Source: Opitutales bacterium | Lineage (GTDB): Bacteria > Verrucomicrobiota > Verrucomicrobiia > Opitutales > UBA2987 | Length of the DNA stretch: 59,446 nucleotides | Assembly: GCA_021772515.1 (NCBI GenBank) | Contig: JAJFLU010000012.1 | Location: forward strand, 1-59,446 | Direction: 5' to 3' | Shown here: piece by piece, positions 45,314 through 54,224 of the stretch | Layout of the letters: each line of letters opens with the position of its first letter | Numbering within the stretch: position 1 is the stretch's first letter | Position numbers and translations under genes: made by a program | Notes under the pieces: model-generated | Databases searched by the model: none | What the model was told of the DNA's origin: nothing | Seen by the model: only the letters and a program-made list of their open reading frames with translations

Positions 45314-46714
45314 TCAAGGTTCCAATGCGAAAATCCGGTTCGCATTAAGGAAATACGGAGGAACAATTCCTGCAGTATTAGATAATGGGAGCATCTCGCC
45401 TGGTAGTTCGAGGTTCAAAACGTTATGCATGAATTCTCGGCGTCGCATGCAACGCTCATAGCATTTGGGATACGATTGCCTTATTTCTAGTTGCAAAGAA
45501 TGATCCGCAATAACAACTCCGTCCTCCATTCTGGTTGAAAAGTAAACCGGGGAAGAAGGTATCACATCCACCTGTATCACCATACCAGACCGTATTGGAA
45601 TTAGAGAATCGCGATACATCGGAGCGCTGACCCATTCGTCCATATGAATTAAGTGGCCGGGGTTGAGAAAAATCCCAAATTTCTCGAACGGTAATTGCTC
45701 TTGAACAAGTCGGTAAAAATCTCCCCCTAAAGCGCCAATTTTAAGTATTCGCAACCATTCAGCCAATACCTCGAAATACTTTCCGGCAAAATTTTCAACA
45801 TAATCCTTAGCAACTTCCGGTAAATCTTCATCGGAAGCGGCGATCCATCCTGCGCGACAGATATTGCTTCCCCAATAGCATACATTGGTTGACAATGGTT
45901 TTCCGCTAACTATTCGTTCTCCAGTTGGTCCATTTAGACCTAATTGACTTTTCTTTCCCGTTGCAAAAGTCGGGTGGCAGCCAAGGGGAAGGCCATTGAA
46001 ATGAGCTAACGACATAACTTCAAAGTCAACCATCCCTTCTTTCATTCCGAATAACATCCGCTTCATACCCTCCGATGAGATGGTATTGGAGTATTCAAAA
46101 AAGGCGATTTCAGAGGCCGAGCAGTTCGTCCGCAAACCATAAGCAGGATGCATGAAAAGGTCTGTTGCATTCATCACATGCTCCCTGCCCGCCAACTCCC
46201 TGAGGGTGTCAACAATGAATGAAGGCAGATCGATTGCGTATTTTGCTTCAGGATGCTCCGATTCCGAAAAATACTTCCAGCCAACGCATCCAATCACCGA
46301 TTTATTATCGATGTTTTCCTCAAAAAATATATCTTTCAATAGACGGCTCGAATCTCGTGGCTGATCCAGCAATGAAAAAGGTTGAAAGCGTTCATGACGC
46401 AGTTGATTTTCCCCGATCAATGGGCTAATGGGCAAATAACCCTCGCACTCATTACCCACAAGGATCAACGGTTTGCCACTGAGCCCAAGGATTAAAATCG
46501 ATTCTTCAAAACGCGGATCAAATCCGGTTAGGTAGGCCAGATTTGCGAAATGCTCGCGGTCCGCATAAATCACCATATGGGTTATACCACGCCGTTCCAT
46601 TGTTGAGCGAGTTTCGTCAATTCGCGCACTAAATTCATCAGCCGACGCCTGCGGCGGAATATCACCAACCCCAAAATCAGGCCAGTCAATATCAATTAAT
46701 TTATGTCTTCTCAT
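45314..46714 (-). CDS. M24/creatinase-fold protein lacking canonical metal ligands (1)
   Basis: 466 aa, ATG 46714. N-terminal creatinase domain (MERRGITHMVIYADREHFA, then YLTGFDPRFEESILIL) and a C-terminal pita-bread domain. In the C-domain the two Asp metal ligands of M24 aminopeptidases are absent (STNVCYWGSNICRAGW replaces the D-x-G...D segment), while NPGHLIHMDEW and RMEDGVVIAD keep the later His and Glu positions. So it is probably a non-metallo hydrolase like creatinase, or a pseudo-enzyme. Closely paralogous to 48977-50377 at the same length. Divergent from xylulokinase. Confidence 0.85.
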   Translation of the reverse strand: MRRHKLIDIDWPDFGVGDIPPQASADEFSARIDETRSTMERRGITHMVIYADREHFANLAYLTGFDPRFEESILILGLSGKPLILVGNECEGYLPISPLIGENQLRHERFQPFSLLDQPRDSSRLLKDIFFEENIDNKSVIGCVGWKYFSESEHPEAKYAIDLPSFIVDTLRELAGREHVMNATDLFMHPAYGLRTNCSASEIAFFEYSNTISSEGMKRMLFGMKEGMVDFEVMSLAHFNGLPLGCHPTFATGKKSQLGLNGPTGERIVSGKPLSTNVCYWGSNICRAGWIAASDEDLPEVAKDYVENFAGKYFEVLAEWLRILKIGALGGDFYRLVQEQLPFEKFGIFLNPGHLIHMDEWVSAPMYRDSLIPIRSGMVIQVDVIPSSPVYFSTRMEDGVVIADHSLQLEIRQSYPKCYERCMRRREFMHNVLNLELPGEMLPLSNTAGIVPPYFLNANRIFALEP

Positions 46715-47010
46715 ACTCTGATTATTGTATATTCTAAAAGTTAATTTGGTGTTTTCTTAATTACTGATATTCAGCAGAATACGTGAATTTAAAAACAAGC
46801 TCTACGATGTAATAAGGTAAGCAATTTGAATTACAGATGACAAGAGAAAAGGTCGTTTTTTTCAGTTTGACTTTAAGTATGTAGAGTTAAATGACATATT
46901 CTACAGACTTCGCTCAAGTAGTGAATCGGCCCATGAGCTTGACCGATCAATTCGACCAACCGTTCGTTAGCCGACAATAAATTTATTATCTAACATTTGT
47001 CGAATCTTAG

Positions 47011-47030
47011 TATTTTGTACGGTATTATCT
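47011..47030 (+). promoter_or_regulatory. Candidate regulator site in M24(1)/xylB divergent promoter
   Basis: TATTTTGTACGGTATTATCT, with the TACGGTA core at 47018-47024, lies in the 460-bp AT-rich region 46715-47174 between the divergent M24 (1) and xylulokinase genes. The same core is in the other M24 divergent promoter and at the lacI start. Otherwise no gene or terminator is seen in this gap. Confidence 0.45.
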
Positions 47031-47174
47031 CGTAATTACTATGATATTATTCTTGCTGTAAATTTTGCCTGAGCTTTATTAGTATTTACATGATCTTTTT
47101 AACTTACATCTTCGTAGAACCCACCGTTGATATGGTGTGTTCTCAATTTGAAACCTCCATACTGAACTTTTGAA

Positions 47175-48692
47175 ATGGCCTATTTATTAGGAATTGATGT
47201 TGGTACCTCCTCCGTAAAAACTGTGCTGCTTGATCAATCGGGAAAAGTGGTAGCCACCGCGTCTCCCGAGCACAGTTTCTCTACACCAAAGCCGCTATGG
47301 GCAGAATCGAATCCCGAGGATTGGTGGAAGGGGACGATCACCGGAATCAAGCAAGTTCTCGGGGATGCAAAGATCACTGCCGACAAGATTGAGGGCGTTG
47401 GATTGACCGGTCAAATGCACGGTCTCGTTTTGCTTGATCGAGGTGGCGAAGTCCTGCGACCTTGCATTATGTGGAATGACCAGAGGACGGCAGCCCAATG
47501 CAAGGCGATTTCCCAATCGGTTGGGGTCGAACGAGTTGTGGAGTTAACGGGAAATCCTGTTTTACCCGGATTTACGGCTCCGAAAATCGTTTGGATCAAA
47601 GAAAACGAACCCGAAGCTTTCGCGAAAGTAACCAAAATCTTGCTGCCCAAAGATTATATTCGATACCGTCTCTCCGGGGAGTATTTTACCGATGTTTCAG
47701 ACGCCTCAGGAATGTCCTTGCTGGATGTCGCGCACCGCGATTGGTCTGGAGAAATGCTTGAGGCCTGTGGGGTGCACCGGGATTGGATGGCTGAGGTAAC
47801 GGAATCTCCCGTAGTTTCGACAAAAGTAAGCGCGGAAGCGGCCCGTTTGACCGGATTGATCGAGGGCACACCCATCGTGGCTGGTGGCGGCGACCAGGCG
47901 GCTCAGGCAATCGGCTGTGGAATTGTGAGAGAGGGGAATGTTTCGGCAACGTTGGGAACATCCGGAGTGGTTTTTGCCCAATCCGACAAGTATCGCGTCG
48001 ATCCTAAAGGGCGGCTCCATACCTTTTGCCACGCCGTTCCTGGAAAATATCACCTCATGGGAGTAATGCTATCGGCGGCGGGAAGTTTTCAATGGTATCG
48101 TAATACCTTTTGCGGGCAAGAGTTGAAAAATGAAGCGGAAACGGACCTGGATTCTTACGATATACTAACGTGTGAGGCTTCAAAGATTTCTCCTGGCAGC
48201 GAGGGCCTTATTTTCTTACCTTATTTAAGCGGAGAACGCACACCTTACCCCGACCCCGAAGCCAAGGGCGTATTTTTTGGCATGACATTGCGCCATACCC
48301 GAGCCCATTTCACGCGGGCCGTTATGGAAGGAGTGACCTTTGGGCTAAAAGACTCGCTTGAACTTATGCGCGAACTAGGAATCCGCCCGCAACAGGTGGT
48401 GGCCTCCGGGGGAGGGGCAAAAAGTGCACTATGGCGACAAATGATGGCCGACATATTTGAAACACCCATCGTAACGACCAACAGCACCGAAGGGGCAGCC
48501 TATGGAGCGGCTCTGCTAGCCGGAGTGGGAACCAAAGTATATCCCTCGATAGAGGTAGCCTGTGAAAAAACAATAGGCCTCACGGAAGAAATCAATCCAA
48601 TTGAAAAAACTAATATTTACAAAGAAAGATATTCTCAATACCGCAAACTCTACCCCTCATTAAAAGATCAATTTGCGGCCGATTTCAAATAG
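47175..48692 (+). CDS. xylB: Xylulokinase-like FGGY kinase
   Basis: 505 aa. FGGY N-domain with LGIDVGTSSVKTVLLD at the start, GQMHGLVLLD near residues 77-86 and MWNDQRTAAQC; C-domain with GGGDQAAQAIGCG (catalytic Asp), ATLGTSGVVFA and ASGGGAKSALWRQMMAD. The MHG motif fits D-xylulokinase. It would phosphorylate a keto pentose, feeding the transketolase pair of the same island. Stands alone between two divergent M24 genes; the TACGGTA site is upstream. The 284-bp gap after it holds no recognised gene. Confidence 0.9.
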   Translation: MAYLLGIDVGTSSVKTVLLDQSGKVVATASPEHSFSTPKPLWAESNPEDWWKGTITGIKQVLGDAKITADKIEGVGLTGQMHGLVLLDRGGEVLRPCIMWNDQRTAAQCKAISQSVGVERVVELTGNPVLPGFTAPKIVWIKENEPEAFAKVTKILLPKDYIRYRLSGEYFTDVSDASGMSLLDVAHRDWSGEMLEACGVHRDWMAEVTESPVVSTKVSAEAARLTGLIEGTPIVAGGGDQAAQAIGCGIVREGNVSATLGTSGVVFAQSDKYRVDPKGRLHTFCHAVPGKYHLMGVMLSAAGSFQWYRNTFCGQELKNEAETDLDSYDILTCEASKISPGSEGLIFLPYLSGERTPYPDPEAKGVFFGMTLRHTRAHFTRAVMEGVTFGLKDSLELMRELGIRPQQVVASGGGAKSALWRQMMADIFETPIVTTNSTEGAAYGAALLAGVGTKVYPSIEVACEKTIGLTEEINPIEKTNIYKERYSQYRKLYPSLKDQFAADFK

Positions 48693-48976
48693 CGTTGCAA
48701 AGAAAAAGCGGACACAAATCTCAATAGCTTCTTAACAGTCAGAGAGTAAAAATGGTCGGACTACACGAATCGTGTCTTCGATCTCTCTTGTCCCAATGCG
48801 AGAAAAATATATCCCATTTGCTCAATTACTAACTGTATATGTCTTTAAAAAATAGCATGTATGGAGCTGGCTTTTGATGCTCGCCTTCCAACTCGTTGTT
48901 GGATCAACTGACGATACATCGGAGGCAACCCCAAATATATTTGGAGCCTGCTTTTTCTAGACCAAAACAATTGTCA

Positions 48977-50377
48977 TCAGGCTTCTAGCGCAAAAATCTG
49001 TTGCGGATTGAGAAAATAGGGAGGAACAATTCCGGCGATGTTCGATAGCGGCAGAACCTCATCGGGCAGTTCGAGCTTCAAGGTGGTCGCCATGAATTCA
49101 CGACGTTTCATGCAGCGTTTAAAACATTGTGGATACTCACTTTTAAGCGCTTTTTGCAAGGACCCGTCGGCAATTACAACACTGTCTTCCATTCTGGATG
49201 AGAAGTAGGTTGGAGAAAAGGGTATCACATCTACTTGTATCATCATACCCGAATGAATGGGTATCGTAGAATCTTTATACATCGGCGCGCTCAACCATTC
49301 ATCGAGGTGAATCAGGTGTCCGGGGTTGAGCAAGATGCCGTATTTGTCATATGGCATATTCTCATGGACGAGGCTAAAAAACTCTCCCCCAGGAGTGCCA
49401 ATCTTCAGAATACGCAGCCATTCGGCCATAACCTCAAAGTATTTACCGGCAAAATTCTCGATATAATCTTTCGCCATTTCCGGCAAGTCCTCTGAAGATT
49501 CTGCGATCCACCCTGCGCGGCAGCAATTGCTCCCCCAATAACAGAGGTTGGTCGATAAGGGGTTCCCGCGAATGATTTTTTCGCCCGATGGTCCTGCAAG
49601 CCCCAGATTCCATCTTTCTCCGGTAGCAAAAGTGGGGTGACAACCAAGGGGAACACCGTTTATCTGCGCCTGGGCCATGACTTCGAAATCCGTCATTCCC
49701 TCGTTCATGTTCATTATCATGCGCTTCATGCCCTCAGATGCCAGGATGTTGGCGTATTCAAAATAGGCGATTTCTGAAGGGGTACAAAACGTACGCAAGC
49801 CATAGTCTGCGTGCATAAAGATATCTGTGACGTTAATCACCCGATCCCATCCAGAGATTTCGCGCAAGGTATCTACTATGAATGACGGCAAGTCTATGGC
49901 GAATTTTGCGTTAGGTTGTTCGACATCCGATAAATACTTCCAGCCAACACAGCCTATTAAAGATTTTTCATCGATACCTTCGTCGAGAAATATTGTTTTC
50001 AGCAAACGACTATTACTGCGAGGTTGATCAAGCGGAGAGAGAGTCTGATAGCATTCATGTCGCAGTTTTCCCGACAAATGCAATGGGCTGACAGGCAGGT
50101 AACCTTCGCATTCGTTTCCAACAAGGATCAATGGCGTGCCTTCCGGCCTGATTATCAAAACGGATTCCTCAAAACGAGGGTCGAATCCGGTCAGATATGT
50201 CAGATTCGCGAAGTGTTCCCGATCCGCGTAAACGACCAGATGACTTAAACCCCGTTTTTCCATGGCGGCACGGGCATTGTTGATCCTGTTCTCAAGTTCG
50301 TCCAGAGAAGGACCGGATGGCATTTCGCTCAAACCGAATTCTGGCCAGTCAACTTCTGCTAAAATGTGACTTTTCAT
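48977..50377 (-). CDS. M24/creatinase-fold protein lacking canonical metal ligands (2)
   Basis: 466 aa, same length and order as the paralog at 45314-46714. Shares YADREHFANL, LTGFDPRFEES, NPGHLIHLDEW, and an identically altered metal region (STNLCYWGSNCCRAGW in place of Asp ligands). Divergent from the FAD oxidoreductase, with a TACGGTA-centred box 100 bp upstream. The two copies differ at many positions, so the duplication is not recent. Role likely hydrolysis of a C-N bond in the island substrate; inference. Confidence 0.85.
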   Translation of the reverse strand: MKSHILAEVDWPEFGLSEMPSGPSLDELENRINNARAAMEKRGLSHLVVYADREHFANLTYLTGFDPRFEESVLIIRPEGTPLILVGNECEGYLPVSPLHLSGKLRHECYQTLSPLDQPRSNSRLLKTIFLDEGIDEKSLIGCVGWKYLSDVEQPNAKFAIDLPSFIVDTLREISGWDRVINVTDIFMHADYGLRTFCTPSEIAYFEYANILASEGMKRMIMNMNEGMTDFEVMAQAQINGVPLGCHPTFATGERWNLGLAGPSGEKIIRGNPLSTNLCYWGSNCCRAGWIAESSEDLPEMAKDYIENFAGKYFEVMAEWLRILKIGTPGGEFFSLVHENMPYDKYGILLNPGHLIHLDEWLSAPMYKDSTIPIHSGMMIQVDVIPFSPTYFSSRMEDSVVIADGSLQKALKSEYPQCFKRCMKRREFMATTLKLELPDEVLPLSNIAGIVPPYFLNPQQIFALEA

Positions 50378-50460
50378 TACCTTTATATATTATGAACACT
50401 GTTTGCTAGGTGCATCAAATTTTTGTGAGATGATACTCATCCAGCATGGCATCGGTACAC

Positions 50461-50500
50461 AAGTGGGAATAATTTCTACGGTATAAAAAACCGATACTTG
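50461..50500 (+). promoter_or_regulatory. 40-bp box shared with the promoter of receptor 3 (copy 1)
   Basis: AAGTGGGAATAATTTCTACG (50461-50480) followed by GTATAAAAAACCGATACTTG. The first 20 bases differ at one position from 53990-54009. It contains the TACGGTA core (50477-50483). The gap 50378-50772 is the divergent promoter region of M24 (2) and the FAD oxidoreductase; also present are ATTCCGAAGGAAT (50704-50716), a small dyad, and no gene. Confidence 0.6.
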
Positions 50501-50772
50501 AGGTTTCACATCTCTGAAAGGTAGAAGCTTTCATGAATTCGAGTCCCTCGCCCTTACGTTTTATACGAAGTAGAGCGTGAAAGCATCTTTGTGAATAATA
50601 TTTAGATTTTATTAACCATTATAACAACAGGTAAAATGCTTGATTATCATATTACGACGGATAAGATAAAGAAACCATGGATGCATGAATATGACCTTGT
50701 CTCATTCCGAAGGAATTCGTTTGGTTCATTGTCAAACACTGGTATTATACTGAAGATAAGGAGTGAGACAAT

Positions 50773-52341
50773 ATGAGCCAATTGAACGATCAGTTACCTG
50801 AATCGGCATTGCCTAATCTGCGGTATTATTCTCCTGTCCCAAAACTGGAAAATCCCGAAACCATTCATGCGGATGTAGTAATTTACGGCAGCTCCTCAGG
50901 GGCGGTCACGGCAGCAGTTCAAGCAAGCAGGAGTGGCCTTAAAGTCGTTATTGTTGCATTTGGTAAGAAACTCGGCGGAATGAGCGCGGGCGGGCTGGGG
51001 TTTACGGATTTCGGGAGCAAGGATTCCATCGGCGGAATCAGTCGCGAATTCTATCGGACTCTCGGCAAACACTACGGAAACAGCGAAAACTGGACATTTG
51101 AGCCGAGCGCTGCGGAGAAGGTATTCGAGGATTGGATTTTGGAGTATGGCATATCGGTTTACCGGGAGCATCATCTATCAACAGTGGAAAAAAAGGGAGA
51201 GCGAATCACCTCGATAACATGCGAAAATGGAAACAAATTCGTCGGACGAGTTTTCATAGATGCAACCTATGAAGGCGATCTTTTTGCCAATGCTGGCTGC
51301 AGTTATCACTTGGGCCGCGAGGCCAACAGTGTCTACCGGGAAAAGCTTAATGGTATATACTTCGGGCATCTCGGGCATACTTTCAAGGCATGGGTAGATC
51401 CCTACAAGGTTCCGGGTGATCCATCGAGTGGCTATATTTACGGAGTGCAGGATGTTGAACCGGGTACCCAGGGATATGGAGATGCTACCGTGCAGGCATA
51501 CAATTTCCGGATTTGTTTTACCGACGATCCGGCCAATATGGCGCCACTTCCCAAGCCGGTGGGCTATGATCCCTCGTGGTTTGAAATGTTGGCTCGCTAC
51601 CTTGATACTGGCATTTGGGACACATTCCGGCTGACCAAACCTATGCCTAATCGAAAAACCGATACAAACAACCAAGGGGCCGTTTCAAGCGATTATATTG
51701 GCTTTAATTACGATTGGCCGGAGGGTGATTATTTAACCCGTGAACAGATATTTCAGGACCACGTGAGGTGGAATCTGGGAATGTATTACTTTTTGCAGAA
51801 CGATGCTCGTGTGCCAGTCGCGATCCGTGAGGAAATGAACCAGTGGGGTCTGCCACGTGATGAGTTCGTCGACTCCAACCATTGGCCCCATGAGCTGTAT
51901 GTTCGTGAAGGACGGCGTTTACTCGGCGAGGTAGTGATGACGGAGCGGCATTGCCGGCATTTTGAAGTGGAAGAGGACTCGATTGGGCTTGCGGCATATA
52001 CCATGGACAGCCACTGCACCCGTCGGCTCGTGATTGATGGGCGATTATGCAACGAAGGGGTCGTTGAATATAAGCCGAAAGGGCCCTACGCAATTAGCTA
52101 TCGCGCCTTGACTCCCAAACGGGAGGAGGTAACTAACCTACTGGTATCCACATGCTTAAGTTGTTCCCATATTGCCTATGGATCAATCCGCATGGAGCCG
52201 GTTTTTATGGTCCTGGGTCAATCTGCTGCTACTGCCGCCGCCTTGGCGATATCTGCAGATTGTGATGTTCAGAAAATTGATTACTCAAAGCTCCGGAAAA
52301 AGTTGATCGAAGATAATCAAGTTCTGGATAATCCTTATTAG
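50773..52341 (+). CDS. FAD-dependent oxidoreductase (FAD_oxidored type)
   Basis: 522 aa. Rossmann motif VVIYGSSSGAVTAAVQASRS near residues 36-55, GGMSAGGLGFTDFG near 72-85, and a C-terminal FAD segment ending with GQSAATAAALAIS. FAD_oxidored-family proteins are often encoded with sulfatases and sugar catabolic genes; the reaction is not established for most. Good AAGGAG ribosome site. No signal peptide is obvious. Followed after 88 bp by the second M81 gene on the same strand. Confidence 0.88.
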   Translation: MSQLNDQLPESALPNLRYYSPVPKLENPETIHADVVIYGSSSGAVTAAVQASRSGLKVVIVAFGKKLGGMSAGGLGFTDFGSKDSIGGISREFYRTLGKHYGNSENWTFEPSAAEKVFEDWILEYGISVYREHHLSTVEKKGERITSITCENGNKFVGRVFIDATYEGDLFANAGCSYHLGREANSVYREKLNGIYFGHLGHTFKAWVDPYKVPGDPSSGYIYGVQDVEPGTQGYGDATVQAYNFRICFTDDPANMAPLPKPVGYDPSWFEMLARYLDTGIWDTFRLTKPMPNRKTDTNNQGAVSSDYIGFNYDWPEGDYLTREQIFQDHVRWNLGMYYFLQNDARVPVAIREEMNQWGLPRDEFVDSNHWPHELYVREGRRLLGEVVMTERHCRHFEVEEDSIGLAAYTMDSHCTRRLVIDGRLCNEGVVEYKPKGPYAISYRALTPKREEVTNLLVSTCLSCSHIAYGSIRMEPVFMVLGQSAATAAALAISADCDVQKIDYSKLRKKLIEDNQVLDNPY

Positions 52342-52429
52342 ATACCCTTTTCAGTAATTAACAACCGCTTTTTAGTATAGGTTTCCAGGAAGCTGTCGTT
52401 ATTGATAATAATTGCGGTTAAGTAATCAG

Positions 52430-53860
52430 ATGGGAAAAAAATTTAGAATTGCCACAGGTGGAATACATCATGAGACAAATTCTTTTTCACCGGTTGGCAC
52501 GGGATTTGAAGATTTCCGAAGGATTCACGGAAATGTAATTCTGAGCGAAAGGTTCCCCCATTTTTCATCTGAACGATTGGAACTAATCCCTACTTTTTAT
52601 GCTGAGGCTATATCGAGCGGTTTAGTTGACAAAAACGCCTATTTGAGGCTCAAGGAAACGTTACTAAAGCAAATCCAGGAGCTACTGCCACTCGATGGCG
52701 TTCACCTTGACCTGCATGGGGCGATGGAAGTTGAAGATATTGGTGATGCCGAAGGGGATTTGGCCAAAGCCGTGCGTAAAATCCTTGGTGAAGAGGTCTT
52801 AATTTCTGTAAGTCTGGATTTGCATGGAAACATCAGTCCGACATTGGTTGATAGCGTGAACATACTAACGGCATACCGGACCGCGCCCCATCGCGACTTT
52901 GAAGAAACCAGATTGCGCGCTCTGTCTCTTCTATCAGATGCCCTGGAAAAGCAATTACGTCCTGTATCGGCCCTTGTTAAGCCCCCAATCCTCCTCGCCG
53001 GCGAGTCCGCAGTGACGGAGCGAGAGCCCACCAGGTCACTTTATGCCCGCCTGGAAGAAATTGACCAGGTTCACGGGATTATGAATTCCTCTCTTCTGGT
53101 GGGATGCGCCTGGACGGATAGTAATTATACCTCAACAAGCATTATTGTGGTCGCAGAGAGCGATAAAAACTTGGCACATCAACAGGCAGCCATGTTTGCC
53201 CGCGAAGTCTGGGCGCAACGGTTTAACTTCGACTACGGAGTTGAAAGCGCTTCGGTTGATGAGGCGATTCAGCGTGCCATGAATGCCCCTGAGCAACCCG
53301 TTTTCCTATCAGACTCTGGAGATAATGTGACTGCGGGTGCGGCTGGTAAGCGCACTCTTTTTCTTGAGCGGCTGATCGAATTTAAGGTCCAAAACGCCCT
53401 CTTGGCCGGATTAAATGACCCTGTAGCCGTAGGAAAATGCGTCGCTGCCGGAACAGGTGCCGAAGTCGAGTTAACCTTTGGCGGCGAATCAGGCGAGAAC
53501 ATGCCCACTACGCCCCTAGTTCTAACCGGGCGGGTGTCAGGTATCACCATTGGCAAGGATTTAGGAGGCTCGGACCCCACCATTGCCGTAGTAGAATTTG
53601 GAAATATAACAGCTATTATTTGCTGTGACAACAGGCCGTTTATTGACCGCGAGACAATTGCTGCCACCGGTGTGGATCCAATGAATAAGAAATTGGTTGT
53701 GGTCAAGCAAGGCTACCTCTTCCCCGATTTGATGGACAATGCGCCACGGGCAATTATGGCACTGAGCCCAGGGTCTACAGACCTCGACCTGAAACGGTTG
53801 AAATACAAGAATTTGAGCCGACCCATTTTCCCTCTGGATACCGAGGTGGAGTTTGCCTGA
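52430..53860 (+). CDS. M81-family metallohydrolase, MlrC-like (2)
   Basis: 476 aa from ATG 52430 (a TTG 18 bp upstream is possible). GGIHHETNSFSPVG signature. Candidate metal ligands at the same numbers as in the paralog at 41251: E51, H96, D130, H132 and H154 (RLELIP, DLHGAME, SLDLHGNIS, TAPHRD). SDSGDNVTAGAAGK and PGSTDLDL are kept. Paralog, not identical. Follows the FAD oxidoreductase; receptor 3 follows after 364 bp. Confidence 0.9.
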   Translation: MGKKFRIATGGIHHETNSFSPVGTGFEDFRRIHGNVILSERFPHFSSERLELIPTFYAEAISSGLVDKNAYLRLKETLLKQIQELLPLDGVHLDLHGAMEVEDIGDAEGDLAKAVRKILGEEVLISVSLDLHGNISPTLVDSVNILTAYRTAPHRDFEETRLRALSLLSDALEKQLRPVSALVKPPILLAGESAVTEREPTRSLYARLEEIDQVHGIMNSSLLVGCAWTDSNYTSTSIIVVAESDKNLAHQQAAMFAREVWAQRFNFDYGVESASVDEAIQRAMNAPEQPVFLSDSGDNVTAGAAGKRTLFLERLIEFKVQNALLAGLNDPVAVGKCVAAGTGAEVELTFGGESGENMPTTPLVLTGRVSGITIGKDLGGSDPTIAVVEFGNITAIICCDNRPFIDRETIAATGVDPMNKKLVVVKQGYLFPDLMDNAPRAIMALSPGSTDLDLKRLKYKNLSRPIFPLDTEVEFA

Positions 53861-53989
53861 CTGGATGTCAACGACACTGGACATCTTACCGTGTCGATTT
53901 CTGAAACATAACAATAGTAAATTAGCTAAGGCGTTTTTTGTTCATTATAGTAATCTCTACACAAAGTTTATGGGCATGATTTCGGTTCG

Positions 53990-54029
53990 AAGTGGGAAAA
54001 ATTTCTACGATAAAAATTCATGCTACTTG
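53990..54029 (+). promoter_or_regulatory. 40-bp box shared with the M24 (2)/FAD oxidoreductase promoter (copy 2)
   Basis: AAGTGGGAAAAATTTCTACG (53990-54009) then ATAAAAATTCATGCTACTTG. One mismatch in the first 20 bases against 50461-50480, with ACTTG shared at the end. Core TACGATA at 54006-54012. It is 196 bp before receptor 3. The gap 53861-54224 has no gene. Confidence 0.6.
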
Positions 54030-54224
54030 TCGACCTGGACTCAGGTTGGTTAAGGTTCATTTTTTAACAACATCGAAGAACCCTAATCTTCTTTAGAGTG
54101 GACTATATAGTTACAAAAATCACCACCATGAATGGGAAATGCAAACATCCCCAATGGAGGAATTATTATTCACAGTCCCACTAATTGTTACCCAAATGAA
54201 CCATAACCTTCAGATTATATTACA

